From Niebla homalea (Eukaryota; Ascomycota; Lecanoromycetes; Lecanorales; Ramalinaceae), in the NCBI GenBank assembly GCA_019925105.1, contig JAHGAU010000027.1, forward strand, positions 62,001-126,000: 64,000 bases of DNA, given 5' to 3'. Within the stretch, counting starts at the first letter, position 1; the number at the start of each line of letters is the position of its first letter. A program made the position numbers and the translations under genes. Positions 1-13,065 of the stretch are shown here, one piece after another. Below the pieces are notes generated by a model. The model was given only the letters and a program-made list of their open reading frames with translations, ran no database searches and was not told where the DNA came from.

Positions 1-3000
1 CTTAAAATATAGCTTAAATTATATACCGATATAAATAACTTTAAATTAAACCATTAATATGATTCTATTACCACCGGTAAGGAGGGCATAAAAAACGGTT
101 AAGGAAATAAAGGTTTATATAAAAGCGGAAAAAAGAATAATATAATTTATAAACCTCCTTTAATTAAATAATAAAAACCGGATTAACCTTTTTATAAAGC
201 GAATAATAAAAATATTAAGTGAAATAATTAATAAAATTATTTTAATAATAAAATTTTCTTAAAAAGTTAAAATTTATTAAAATAAAGGGTATATAACCAT
301 AATTATAAAAACGAAAAGGCTAATTAAGTAAATTTCCAAGTATAAAAATTAAAAAATATTTAATTAATTGAAAATTACTTAAAAAGAAAAAGAAAAAATT
401 ATTAAGAAGGCTAGATAAATATACTTTCGGTCTATAGTATATAACTTAACGGTTTTATTTTATAATATTTAAAAGTTAATAAAATATAATAAAAAAAAAA
501 GTAGGAAATTAAAGTTTATCTTTAAATTCTTACTTTTTAAAAAACTTAATAATATATTAATTAATACCTTTAACGGTAAAATTAAGGCCCTTAAAAAAAT
601 ATTTTTCCCCCCTCCGTTAAAAGTTAATTTAAACGATATTAATAACGTTACGTATTCCGATTTTATATTAATAAATAAAATAATAATATAAAATATAATA
701 ATTAAAATAATTAATAAATTAAAGAAAAATAAAGTTCCGGGATTAAATAAGATTCTTAATAGATTCTTAATAATAATAGTTTTATTATTTAAAAAGGTTT
801 TTACTTATTTTTTTTAAGTATATTTTAACGTTGGTTATTATTTACGTAAATTTAAGAAAATAAAAATAATTATCCTTAAGAAGTTTATTAAGCCGGATTA
901 CTTTAAAATAAAGTCTTATAGACTTATTATACTTTTATATATATTAAAGAAAACTTTAAAAATAATGATAATAAAGATCCTTTATAATTATATAAAAAAC
1001 TATGGACTTCTCCCCGATTAATAAATAAAAATAAAAAGAAATCGGTTAATAAAAATAGCCCTTAAAGGATTAATTAATAATATATATATAATATAAGGTT
1101 ATAAGAAGAAATATATTATAAGCCTTCTTTTTCTTAATATTATAAGTATTTTTAATAATGTAAATTATTAAAGGTTATTATATAATTTAAGGAAAAAGGG
1201 AATATTACCCTTTTAATTAAATAAATAAAGAATTTCTTAAGTAATTAAATTACGTTAATTAACTTAAGATAAAAAATAAACTTAATAAAGCCCATTATAA
1301 TAAGGATGTCTTAAAGATTGCTTATTTTTCTTATATTATTTTTATTTTTTAATGGTTTATTAATTAAAGAGCTTATTAAATTAAAATAAAAGGTTTAAAT
1401 TAAAAGCTTTATTAATAACATTTACCTTTTAATTTATAATACTTTTATATATATAAACTATTTAAAATTAAAAGAAACTTATAAAGTTTATTTTTAATAA
1501 GCGAAAACTTATAAAACTTAATTTATATTATATAAATATAAGTTCATTTATATAATTAAGAGCCCGAAATTATATAATATAATAACTATAATAAACTTAA
1601 ATAAAGTTATAATAAAACCGGATACCAATATTAAAGTTTTTAATCTTTAAGTAAATAAAAAGCTTAATTAAAAGGACTATATAAGAAAGGTCTAAAAGAA
1701 AATAACTTTATAAAAAAAAAACCTTATTTATCTCGCCGTATTAATATAGGGAATTACGTTATAAAAGGCCTGGATTATTTATTAGGCTATAATAAAACCA
1801 ATTATAATATACGTTATAGTTATTTAATATATATTTAAGGATACTCCGGGATATAAGAAAAAGCTTATTTAGATATTATAGAAAGTCTAAAACCGATATT
1901 TAAGAGTAATTAATAGGGCTTATAAAATAATTTTTATCCCAATATTAAAGTTTAAGGTTTTTATATTATTAATCGAAATCTTATTAAATTAAATAATCGC
2001 CTAAATAAAATTTAAGACAAATATATACTTAATTATAATAATAAGAAATAAACAGATCCGCTAGAGTCTTAATAAGCTTTAAGTTAAAAAAAATAAATTA
2101 AAAATATTTATTTTCTTTCCTATTAAGATAAAATAAAAATAAATTAAAAAAAAGATTAATTTTACCGGTATTCCGGAAATTAACCTAAACGGGTACGAAT
2201 TTCTATTAAACGTAAAAGAAATTAAAATTAAAAGGATCCAAAAAATAAAGGTTATAATAATTACTTTATAAATTATAATAAAGTAAATTAAACGTTAATA
2301 AAGATATAAGGACTTTATACCTTAAAGTTATTATTATTTAGTTCTTAACGATAAAAAGATTATTAATAAGTATTTCCGCCGTTATAATATTATAAAAAAG
2401 GGTAATAATATATTAATAATTTAACTCTAGACGGGTAAAAACGGTTTAAATTACTTCCTATATACTATATATACCGGGGGTTAAATAAATACCGGATATA
2501 AATACGGATAAAGGAAGTAAAACGCTATATACGTTTTTATTTCTTATCCTTTATTTACGGAGGTTAAATTAAAATTTATCGTAAAAATTAATATTTATAA
2601 TTATTATTAAATATTATTTATAAAACGAAACATCCGGGTAATTATTAAGTTTATAATATTTACCGGATTACTATTATAATTTAGCTTCACTATAAAGATA
2701 AATAAGGTTACCGAAAACCTTACGGAAAAAGCCTATTACCGGTTAAAGAAGAAAAAAAAGAACGGAAACCGGTTATATTAATTATATAAACCGGAAAGTA
2801 TCTTTTATAGTTATAAAAATATAATAATAAACGCTTATTAAAAGTCTTTAAAAGAGTTAACGGCGATAATAATATAAAAAAGGTATATACTAAATATATA
2901 AATATTAATAAGGATATTTAGGGGTATTATATAAGGTTAAGGTAATATAGATATATAAAGGAGCAAAAAAATAATAAGCTTAAAAATAGCCCTTATAAAA

Positions 3001-3240
3001 ATATAATTATAATATTATAGATTTTCTTAAAGGAGTTAAAATATAAAGAATATATAAATAGACTATTATTTTTTAAACGGCCGTTAATATCCTTTACTTT
3101 AAAGGATAAAGGGTAAAGGCTTAATAAATACCGGTTTTTTCCCTAACGTTATAAGTATCAGGTTTTTACGGTTACCAGTAAGGCTAAAAGGCCGCGTATT
3201 AAGGAACGCCGGAATTAACTTAGCTAGACCCGTAATATAA
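1..3240 (+). pseudogene. LINE ORF2 remnant: reverse transcriptase and C-terminal knuckle
   Basis: This is a dead ORF2 polyprotein remnant with many TAA stops. A conserved finger motif reads KNKVPGLNK near 727-751, where living LINEs have KAPGPDG. Motif A reads LLFLNIISIFNNV near 1124-1160, with Asn at 1136-1138 in place of the catalytic Asp. The YxDD-type box reads SFINNIYLL near 1405-1431, with both Asp codons changed to Asn codons. A C-terminal Cys/His knuckle near 2494-2555 reads with Tyr in place of Cys and His. The last residues, NAGINLARPVI, end at TAA 3238-3240 and the AATC tail follows at once. No RNase H motif was found between the RT and the knuckle. All key changes are G-to-A or C-to-T, as RIP predicts. 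Confidence 0.88.
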
Positions 3241-3261
3241 ATCAATCAATCAATCAATCAA
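1..3261 (+). mobile_element. LINE copy A (3' part, RIP-degraded)
   Basis: This is the 3' half of the window's main non-LTR retrotransposon; its 5' part lies upstream of the window. It starts inside the ORF2 endonuclease region and ends in an (AATC)n tail at about 3240-3261. Its sequence aligns by eye with copies C, D, I and J. Copy B follows immediately, starting in mid ORF1, so A probably inserted into B and B's 5' part would lie to the left of the window. The left target-site duplication is therefore out of sight. Confidence 0.93.
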
Positions 3262-4860
3262 ATTAATAAAATAATTAAGGATAATTTTAAAACATAAACG
3301 GAGTTCATTAAATAAAGAAAAATAAAGTATAATAATTAATAACGTAAAGAAAAGGAAACTTATAATAATATTAACCTTTAAAGTTAATTATTTAATTAAA
3401 ATAATTATTATAATAAGAAAACTAAAATAAAAAACGCTTAACCTTAAGGAAAAACCGTTTATATATATAAAAGTTAATAAAAAGAACTTAATAAAAGTTA
3501 ATATATAATATATTTATACTTTTAAAAATAACATAATATAATATATAAAAAGAAATAATTAAAGCTATAATATTAATATTTAAATTTAAAAAAATAAAGA
3601 ATATTAATACTATAACAATATAAAAGCCGCTATATAATTTATATATATACTTTTTAATTAACCCGGAAAATAATTTTTATTTAACCTTTAAAAAAGATAA
3701 AATGATATAAATATATTTTTTTATAAATAAAAATTTAAATATAAATAATTAAAACGTTATTTATTACGGAGGGAATTTATATATACTTTAAATTATATAA
3801 GAAAAAAATATTAAAAAAAACTTAAATATTTATAATATATATAATCCATTACCGGTTAATAAAAAGGTGCTTTTTATAATCTTATTACTTAAAGATTTTA
3901 TAATTATACTTAATAAGTACTTTTTAATAAGAAACTTTAATTTTTATTATATTAAGTAAAATAAAAAAAAGTATATATTTAATTACGTTAAGTTTAGAGA
4001 GTTATTAATAATTATTACCCGGTTTAACCTCGTATAAAGAACGTTAAAAGGGACTATGATATAAAAAAATTAAAAATTTAAGACCACGATCGATTTAATG
4101 TTTAACTTAAAAAAAGGTATCGTTAATATAATTATTATATATGGGTTACGAGAAAACTTAAAATATAACTCAGAATATATACCGGTATAAATAACTTTAA
4201 ATTAAACCGTTAATATAACCTTATTATTACCGGTAAAGAAAGCATAGGAAACGGTTAAAAAAGTAAAAGTTTATATAAAGGTAAAGGAAATAATAATATA
4301 ATTTACGGACCTCCCTTAATTAAATAATAAAAACCGGATTAACCTTTTTATAGAACGAATAATAAAGGCATTAAATAAAATAATTAACGAAATAATCTTA
4401 ATAATAAAGCTTTTTTAAAGAGTTAAAACTTATTAAAATAAAAAGTATATAATTACGACCGTAAGAATAAAAAAATTAATTAAATAAATTTTTAAGTATA
4501 AAAATCAGAAGATATTTAATTAATTAAAGGTTATTTAAGGAAAAAAGGAAAAAACTATTAAAAAAGTTAAGTAAATATACTTTTAATCTATAGTATATAA
4601 TTTAACCGTTTTATTTCATAATATTTAAAGGCTAATGAAGTATAATAGAAAATAAAGTAAAAAATCAAAGTTTATTTTTAAATTCTTACCTTTTAAAAAA
4701 CCTAATAATATATTAATTAATACTTTTAATAGTAAAATTAAGGCCCTTAAAGGAACATTTTTCCCTTTTCTATTAAAAGTTAATTTAAACGATATTAACA
4801 GCGTTATATACTTTAACCCTATATTAATAAATAAAGTAATAATATAAAATATAATAATAT
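3262..4860 (+). mobile_element. LINE copy B (ORF1 end to start of RT)
   Basis: This + strand fragment begins in the 3' part of ORF1 right after the tail of copy A. It runs through the ORF2 endonuclease and stops in the early RT region, where its sequence breaks off near 4860. The next 40 bases do not match the LINE, and copy C then starts. B does not resume to the right of C; a minus-strand copy (E) is found there instead. A deletion or rearrangement at the B/C or C/E boundary is therefore likely. The whole segment is RIP-degraded. Confidence 0.85.
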
Positions 4861-4902
4861 ACTTAAAGCGTTTTATTAATAATAAAATAAAACTCGAAGA
4901 GA

Positions 4903-6700
4903 ATAACGACGAATAACGGGACCTTAGAGGTCAGAAACGATATACGTATATATAGCTTAAGTAATAATAAGGATAATACCTTAAATACGATAAGCGGAGG
5001 CGGAATAATAATAAAAATAAAAGGGGAGGAAGGGTAAGTAACTTAAATTAATAGGAACAATAATAAGTTATATAAACGATATAATAAATACGAGATAGAA
5101 AAGCCTTAAATTAAATAAAGAGCTTATAATTAATAAGATACGTATAAAGGAACGCGTATAACGCGTAAAAATATTATTATAAAAAATAATAAATAAAGGG
5201 CGGAGGGGATAAAGACGATATACGGAAACGGATAAAGGGTAAATAGAGGCGTAAAAAGCCTTATTAAATATATATAAACTAAGAAAAAGCTAAGTAAAAA
5301 TAAGGAAATATTAAATAAATAAAAATAAATTATAAAAAGAAATAATTATTAAATATATAAAGGAAAAATAAAAAAAGAGGAAACGGTAAAGGCGTTAAAA
5401 GGCCTCCTTATAATTATATAGAAGGATATTACGTTAAAAATATAGCCGATATTATAAATCGGGTTATAGGGAATAAAAGACTTTTACGTAAATACAGAGA
5501 GAGGCTTAAAAAAGTTAAAAAGGTTACGCGGAGCTTAAGGGATAGTAATAAAAGCGTTAACGGACGGAGATAAAAGGAAATAAAGAAAATATATATAAAG
5601 CGAAAAATTAATAAGGAAAGCTTTAAAAAAAAGGGCGGGGATAAATTAAGTAATAAAGGCTATAAAGGCGGTATTAACGTTAACGGTAAAGGAAATAAGG
5701 GCAAAGAAGAAAACAACGGCGTTAAAAAAAATGAAAATAATAATTATATAATTATTAAATAAAAAGGAAAAAAATATAATAGTAAAAACGAACTTATTAT
5801 AATTAATAAAGGCGTTTAAAATAACGGGAGAATTATTAATAGAATAAATTATTATAATATATAAGCTATAAAGTAAAAATATCCTTCTTAATATAATTTT
5901 ATTTAAAATAAAGAAAAAATTAAAGAAGTTAAAGAAATAAGCCGGTAAAAAAGGATATAAAACGGTAAAGGTATTAAAATAATTTTTTATTATTACGGTA
6001 AACGGGATATATTTAATAAAATTTATAAAAGAAAAAAGGGAAGTTATTTTAAGGCGGATAAAGAAGGAGAATACGGTCCTTTACTTTAAGCTAAAGATTA
6101 TTAATTATAATCTCCTTTTTATAATAAAAACGTTAAATATTTTTAATTATATAAAAAGATACTTTATAATTATTTTAAGCGTAACGTTAATAAAAATATA
6201 TAATAATATCCTTAATAAAAAGGTAATAAAAAGTAAATCCCTTAAATTAATAAAACTTTAAGACCAGACAGCGGATATTTATTAATACTTTAAATATTAA
6301 AAATATAGATATATTATTATAAGGTACCTTAATAATATAAAGTATACGGTATATACTGAAGGGTATAATATATATAAATATATTAACTTAATAATAAAGG
6401 GCTTAATAAAAAACGCGCTAAAATACGTGGTATATAGTAATAGTAATTATTCAATATAGGACTTACGGTATATAATAAAAATAAAGGAAACTTAACGTAA
6501 AAAAATTAAGATAATAATTAAGGTTTAACGTTATAATTCGTATAAATTTAAACCGGTAAAATAATTAAAAACGGTCTTAAGATATAAACGGAACTTATTA
6601 AACGGGGAAGGATAAAACGTAATAATTAAAAGCATAAAAAAAAGAAGTTTATAACGATATTAACCCTTAAGGTTAACTATTTAACCGGGATTATTATTAT
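4903..6700 (+). pseudogene. LINE ORF1 (gag-like) remnant
   Basis: This is the RIP-degraded ORF1 of copy C. The start codon has changed from ATG to ATA at 4903-4905; its position is fixed by alignment with copies D, E, I and J, which keep ATG. The N-terminal residues read TNNGTLEVRNDI. Around 6286-6390 the frame shows a row of zinc-knuckle remnants in which Tyr or stop codons stand where Cys and His are expected (YFKY, KYRY, RYLNNIKYTVY). ORF1 proteins of this kind bind the element's RNA. The 3' limit is approximate because the frame is full of stops. Confidence 0.8.
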
Positions 6701-6789
6701 AATAAGAAAATTAAAATAAATAACGTTTAATTTTAAAAAAAGACCGTTTATATAAATAAAAGTTAATAAAAAAAGCCCGATAAATATTA

Positions 6790-7242
6790 ATATTTAATAT
6801 ATTTATACTTCTAAAAATAATATAATATAACGTACGTAAGGAAGTAATTAAAGCCGTAATATTAATATTTAAATTTAAAAAAATAAAGAATATTAATATT
6901 ATAGCGATATAAAAGCCGTTATATAATCCGTATATTTACTTTTTAATTAATCCGGAAAATAGTTTTTATTTAATTTTTAAAGGTAATAAAATAACGTAAA
7001 CGTATTTCTTTATTAATAAGAGGCTAAATATAGATAATTGAAACGTTACTTATTACGGAAGGAATTTATATATATTTTAAATCGTATAAAAAAAGGATAT
7101 TAAGGGTAATTTAAGTATTTATAATATATATAATCCGTTATTAATTAATAAGAAAAAACCCTTTATAATCCTATTATTTAAGGATATTATAATTATATTT
7201 AATAAATATTTCTTAATAAAAATTTTAATCTTTATTATATTT
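6790..7242 (+). pseudogene. LINE ORF2 start: AP-endonuclease remnant
   Basis: This is the first part of the ORF2 of copy C. The motif AI-stop-KPLYNP at 6903-6930 corresponds to the AIQEP...NP motif of AP-type endonucleases, with CAA turned to TAA and GAA to AAA. Further on, YYGGNLYIL (near 7047-7075) matches the same place in copies B, D and J. Copy D interrupts the frame; it continues at 13077. Confidence 0.78.
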
Positions 7243-7261
7243 GATTGATTGATTGATTGAT

Positions 7262-10200
7262 TTATACTACGGATCTAGCTGAGCTAATTCCGGCGTTCCC
7301 TAATACTCGGCCATTTGGCCTTATTAATAACCGTAAAAAACCCGATATCTATAATGTTAAGAATAAAAACCGGTATTTACCTAGTTTTTACTTACGTTTT
7401 AAGGGCTAAGAGCATTTATAGCCGTTTAAAAAGTAAGAATTTATTTATACGTTTTTTTTAAGAAAACCTATAATATTATAACTGAATCCACTTAAGGGTT
7501 ATCCTTAAACCTATTATTCTTCCGTTACCTTACGGGTCTATTTAATATTAAAATTTCAGAATTCCGATTATATTATTAAATATCTTTATTAATATATATA
7601 TTATTATTATTTTATTTATATAACTTTACCGACCAATATAATATCGCTTTTTATACCGCCCCGGTATTTATAGCCCCCTTAGCCCCTTATTAAGTACAGT
7701 TTTCCCGCCGTTACTTTTTACCCCCGGGTTAACGGTAAGGTTTCTTAATTAAGTCCTTAACCACTTTTTTTATTTCCTTAATTAAGCCGAACTATAATAA
7801 TAAATCCGTAATTATTATAAATTTAACGGCCGCCTTAATACCCTTTTTATTAATAAGTATTTAATAATAATTATTAATCCTTACTTTTTTAATTAATCCC
7901 GGTTTAAGTTCTTTAAATAATAAATAAGAAATTAATACGTATATGGCGTTTTATTTTTATTATTTATATTTATAATTAACGTTAATCCGGTTACCGGCGT
8001 ATATAATAAAAAAGAAATAAATTAAGCCGTTTTTATTTATTTAAAGTTAAATTATTAATACGTTATCGTTTTTCCTTATAATCCCGTAACGTTAAAAATA
8101 TTTATTAATAACTTTATCGTTATTTAACGTTAGGTATTATTGTTCTTAAAAAATCGATTCTTTATGATTATATTAACACTTTATTTATTTCTTTATGGTT
8201 TATAGGGTAATTGCTGTTAATTTCGCCCTTATAGTTTTTTTTTTTTTTATTATTTTTACTTTAAATAAAAGTTTATATATTCTTATATTAACTTTTTAAA
8301 TATAAGTTAAGTCAACCTCTTTTTTAACTTATTCCAGTTTAATTTCCGTAAAAAGGGTAAATACCGTTTCTTTACGTTTTTTTATTTAAGGCTTTTTATA
8401 GTTTTAATAAATACGTTTATTTCCTATTAACGTAATTAAGTTTATACCCCTTTTAAGCTTTATTTAAGCGATTATTTAATTTAAAGCTAACTTTATTAAT
8501 AATATAAAAATTTCGGATTCTAATACCGGGACGGGAATCACTTTATATACTTTACTTATTATTCTTAAATATCGGTTTTAAATTTTTTATAATTACCGGA
8601 CGAACTTTTTCTTATATTTAAATATACCTTTAAGTAGATATTAAATAACTATTATATATATTATCATAAATTTTATAACCGTTTAATAAACGGTTCTAAC
8701 CTTTTATAAAATAGCTCCTTACGTTAACGCCATAAAATAAATAAGGCCCTTTTCTTATAAAATTATTTTTTTTAGACCTTTTTTATATAGTCTTTTTAAT
8801 CTAATTTCCTATTAATTTATAGATTAAATACCTTAATATTAACTTCCGGTTTTATTATTATATTATTTAAGTCTATTATAGCTATTATATTATATAGCTT
8901 TGGATTCCTTATTATATAGATAAATTTATATTTATATAAGGTAAATTAAGCCTTATATATCTTTATTTATCGTAAATAGATTTTATAAGTTTATTTTAAC
9001 TTTAAATAATTTATATAAATAAACGTATTATAAGTTAAAAGGTAAATATCGTTAATAAAGTTTTTTACTTAAACCTTCTATTTCAGCTTTATTAAGTCTT
9101 TAATAAACGGGCCGTTAAAAAATAGGAATAAGATTAAAGAGATAAATAACCTCTAGAAAATCTTTATTATCGCGGGTTTTATTATATTTATCTTTTATTT
9201 TAAATTAATTAACGTTACTTAATTACTTAAGAAATTTTCTATTTAATTTATAAAGAAAAGTAAAACCCTTTTTTTCCGTAAATTATATAATAATTTTTAA
9301 TAATTTATTTTATTAAACGCCCTTATAATATCTAGAGAAAGAAGACTTATAACGTATTTTTTCTTATAACCTTATACCGTATATATATTATTAATTAAGC
9401 CTTTAAAAGCCGTTTCCGTTGACCTTTTTTTCTTATCCTTATCTATTAATTAAAAAGTAACCTATATCCTTCTACGTAATTATTTAGGATCTTTATAATT
9501 ACCGTCTTTAAAGTTTTTTTTAATATATAAAGGAGTATTATAAGTTTATATAACTTTATTTTTAAGTAATTTAACTTAATTAGCTTCTTAAGGATAATCG
9601 TTTTAACCTCCTTAAATTTACGGGGATAATATCCTATATTAAAGTAAACTTAAAATAAGTAGGTAAAGACCTTTTTAAATAATAATATTATTATAAATAG
9701 GAACTTATTTAATATATCGTTAAATCCGGGGGCCTTATCCTTCTTTAATTTATTAATCGCCTTAATTATTATTTTTTAAGTTATTATTTTACTTATTATT
9801 ATTAATTTAAAATATATTATATTATTAATATTTATTAAGTTAACTTCCGGTAATAAAAGAAAGAACGCCCCTTTAAGAGCCTTAATTTTGCCGTTAAAGG
9901 TATTTATTACCGTACCATTTAATTTTTTTAAGGGTAAAAACTTAAAAATAAATTTAAATTTTTTATTTTATTTTTTACCGTATTTTATTAATTTTTAAAT
10001 ATTATAAAAAGAAACCGTTAAGTTATATATTATAACCCGGAAGTATATTTACTTAACCTTTTAAATAATTCTTTTTTTTTTAAGCTTTTTTTAATTATTA
10101 AAATGTTTCTTAATTCCTATACTTAATAGCTTACTTTATAAGCGTTTTTACCTTTATAATCGTTTTTATATATTCTTCATTTTAATAAGTTTTAATTCTT

Positions 10201-11130
10201 TAAGACGGTTTTATTATTAAAATTATAATATTAATTACTTTATTTAAAGCCTTTATTATTTACTTTATAAAACGGTCAATCTATTCTTTATTATTAAGCC
10301 GGGGACGTTCCGTTAATTAAGATATTATTTTTATTGCCTTTATTAATATTTCGGCTTCTTTAACCGTTTTTTACGCTTATTTAAACGGTAAAAACGGAAT
10401 TATATCGATAAACTAATTTAAGATCGTCTATATCGGGATATAATTTAAACCGTATTTTAGGTCCTTTTGGGGTCTATATATTATAATTAAATTAATAATA
10501 CCTTCCGAGCTAAATATTAAGTTAATTATAATCCTAAGTTTATAGCTTTCTTATATAATAGCTTTTTTTAATATTAATAATATAAGGTTAAACTATATAA
10601 TAATTATTAATAATTCCTTAAATTCAATATAATTAATCGTATAACTATCCTTATTTTATTAAACGTAATAAAGATTAAAGTCCTTTATTAAAAGGTATTT
10701 ACCGGGTACGGCTATAATATCCTTAAGTAATAAAATTATAAAGGGTCTTTTTTTATTAATTAATAACGGATTATACGTATTATAAATATTTAAAATACCC
10801 TTAATATCCCCTTTTTATATAATCCGGAGTATATATAGGTTCCCTCCGTAATAAGTAATATCTTAATTATTTATATTTAACCTTTTATTAATAAAGAAAT
10901 ATATCCGCGTTATTTTATTACTTTTAAAGGTTAAATAAAAATTATCTTTTAAGTTAATTAAAAAGTAAATATATAAACTATATAATAACTTTTATATCGC
11001 TATAATATTAATATCCTTTATTTCCTTAAATCTGAATATTAATATTATAACTTTAATTACTTTTTTACGTATATTATATTATATTACCCTTAAAAGCGTA
11101 AATATATTAAATATTAATATTTATCAGGCT
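7262..11130 (-). pseudogene. LINE ORF2 remnant: endonuclease, RT, C-terminal knuckle
   Basis: Read on the minus strand, this is the ORF2 of copy D. The endonuclease motif IAI-stop-K lies near 10985-11000. The RT box near 9044-9060 reads FINDIYL, so the first catalytic Asp is now Asn and the second survives. The protein ends ...RVLGNAGISSARSVV, with its TAA at 7262-7264 adjoining the AATC tail. The 5' limit near 11130 is estimated from the LRVI-stop-YN segment, which resembles usual ORF2 beginnings. It is inactive: many TAA stops run throughout. Confidence 0.85.
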
Positions 11131-11159
11131 TTCTTTATTAACTTCTATTTATATAAACG

Positions 11160-13002
11160 GTTTCTTTTTAAGGCTAAACGTTATTTATCTTAATTTTTTC
11201 GCTATAATAATAATCCCGGTTAAACGGTTAACCTTAAAGGTTAATATCGCTATAAGCTTTTTTTTCTTCGCGTTATTAATTACCGTGTTTTACCCTTCCT
11301 TATTTAATAAGTTCCGTTTACGTTTTAAAACCATCTTTAATTATTTTATTGGTTTAAGTTTATATAAGTTATAACGTTAAACCTTAATTGTTATTTTAAT
11401 CTCTTTACGTTAAATCTTTTTTATTTTTACCGTATATTATAAATTTTACGTTAAGTAATTACTATTATTATATGTTACGTATTTCAGCGCGTTCTTTATT
11501 AAGCTTTTTACTATTAAATTAACGTATTTATATGTATTATACCCTTTAATATATACCGCGTACTTTATATTATTAAAGCATTTCATAATAATATACCTAT
11601 ACCCTTAATATTTAAAGTATTAATAGATATCCGTTACCCGGTTTTAAGGTCTTATTAACTTAAAAAACCCACTTTTTATTACCCTTTTATTAAGGATATC
11701 ATTATATATCCTTATTAACGTTACGCTTAAGATAACCGTAAAGTATTTTTTCATATAACCGAAGGCGTTTAACCTTTTTATTATAGCGGGGAAACTATAA
11801 TTAATAATTTTTAGCCTAAAGTAAAAAATTATATTCTCTTTTTCTATCCGCCTTAAAGTAACTTCCCTTTCCTCCTTTATAAATTTTACTAGGTATATCC
11901 CGTTTACCGCGATAATAAAAGATTGCTTTAATATTTTTACCGTTTTATACCTTTTTTTACCGGTTTATCCCTTTAACTTCTTTAGCCCCTTTTTTATTTT
12001 TAATAAGGTTATATTAAGGAGGATATCCCCGCTTTATAGTTTATATATTATAATAATTTATTCTATTAATAGTTTTCTTATTACCTTAAACGTTTTTATT
12101 AATTATAGCGGGTTTATTTTTATTATTATATTCCTTTCTTCCTCGCCTGATAATTATATAGTTATTATTTTTGCCTTTTTTAATACCGCCGTTTTCTCCC
12201 CCGCCCTTACCTTTTTTATTATTAATGCTGATACCGCCTTTATAGTTTTTATTATTTAACTTATCCCCGCTCCCTTTTTTAAAGTTTTTCCCGTTATTTC
12301 CTTACTTTATATGTATCCTCTTTATTTCTTTTTACCTCTGTTTACTAACGCCTTTACTATTATCCCTTAAGCTCCGCGTAATCTTTCTAATTCTTTTAAA
12401 CCTTTTTTTACTTTTATATAAAAGTCTTTTACCCTTCGTAATCCGATTTATAGTATCGGCTAAGTCTTTAACGTAATATTTTTCTATATAATTATAAGGA
12501 GGCCTTTTAGCGTCCTTACCGTTTTTTCCCTTTTTACTTTTCCTTTATATATTTAATAATTACCTTTTTTTATAACTTATTTTTATTTACTTAATATCTC
12601 CTTATTTTTATTTAGTTTTCTCTTAATTTATATATACTTAATAAGGCCTTTTATGCCTCCGCTTATCCTTTATCCGTCCTTACGTATTATCTTTATCCCT
12701 TCTGCCTTTTATTTATTACCCTTTATAATAATATTTTTACGTATTATATACGTCCCTTTACGCATATCTTATTAACTATAAGCTCCCTATTTAATTTAAG
12801 GCTTTTTTATCTCGTATTTATCGCGTTATTTATATAACTTATTACCGTTTTTATTAACCTAAACCGCTTACCCTTCCTCCTTTTCTACCCCTATTATTAT
12901 TCCGCTTCCGCCTATCGCATTTAAGGTATTGTCCTCACTATCACTTAAGCTATACACGCGTACATCGTTTCTGACCTCTGGGGTCCCGTTGTTCGTCGCC
13001 AT
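11160..13002 (-). pseudogene. LINE ORF1 (gag-like) remnant with intact start
   Basis: This is the ORF1 of copy D on the minus strand, starting at ATG 13002-13000. About the first 45 codons are open and of normal composition (MATNNGTPEVRNDVRV...). The first TAA comes only after GVEKEEG, and decay increases downstream. Zinc-knuckle remnants lie near 11525-11640, where one Cys codon (TGC, 11578-11580) survives and its neighbours read Tyr. The stop position is uncertain, so the 3' limit is approximate. Confidence 0.82.
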
Positions 13003-13065
13003 CTCCTTAAAGTATAAGTAAATCTGAGCGGTAATATTAAAGGTTCTTTAGATACCTTTAAGCTC

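Larger units (their letters stand above)
4890..7242 (+). mobile_element. LINE copy C, left part (ORF1 and endonuclease)
   Basis: This is the 5' part of a nearly full-length LINE that copy D interrupts at 7243. It starts shortly before the ORF1 start codon and breaks off in the ORF2 endonuclease. The break carries TTATTATATTT at 7232-7242, which recurs at 13066-13076 where C resumes. Joining the two parts gives about 5.8 kb, equal to copies D, I and J. Confidence 0.93.
7243..13065 (-). mobile_element. LINE copy D, full length, nested in copy C
   Basis: This is a complete minus-strand element of 5823 bp. The 3' tail is the (TTGA)n run at 7243-7261 and the 5' end lies in a 63-bp leader beyond the ORF1 ATG (13002-13000). 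An 11-bp target-site duplication, TTATTATATTT, lies at 7232-7242 and 13066-13076. Copy C can be read continuously across the insertion. D is one of the best templates for the family because both ends are defined. Confidence 0.96.

Noticed and set aside
3240..3261. CRISPR-like or satellite array
   Set aside because: The AATC runs are the simple tails of LINE copies; there are no spacers, and the genome is eukaryotic.
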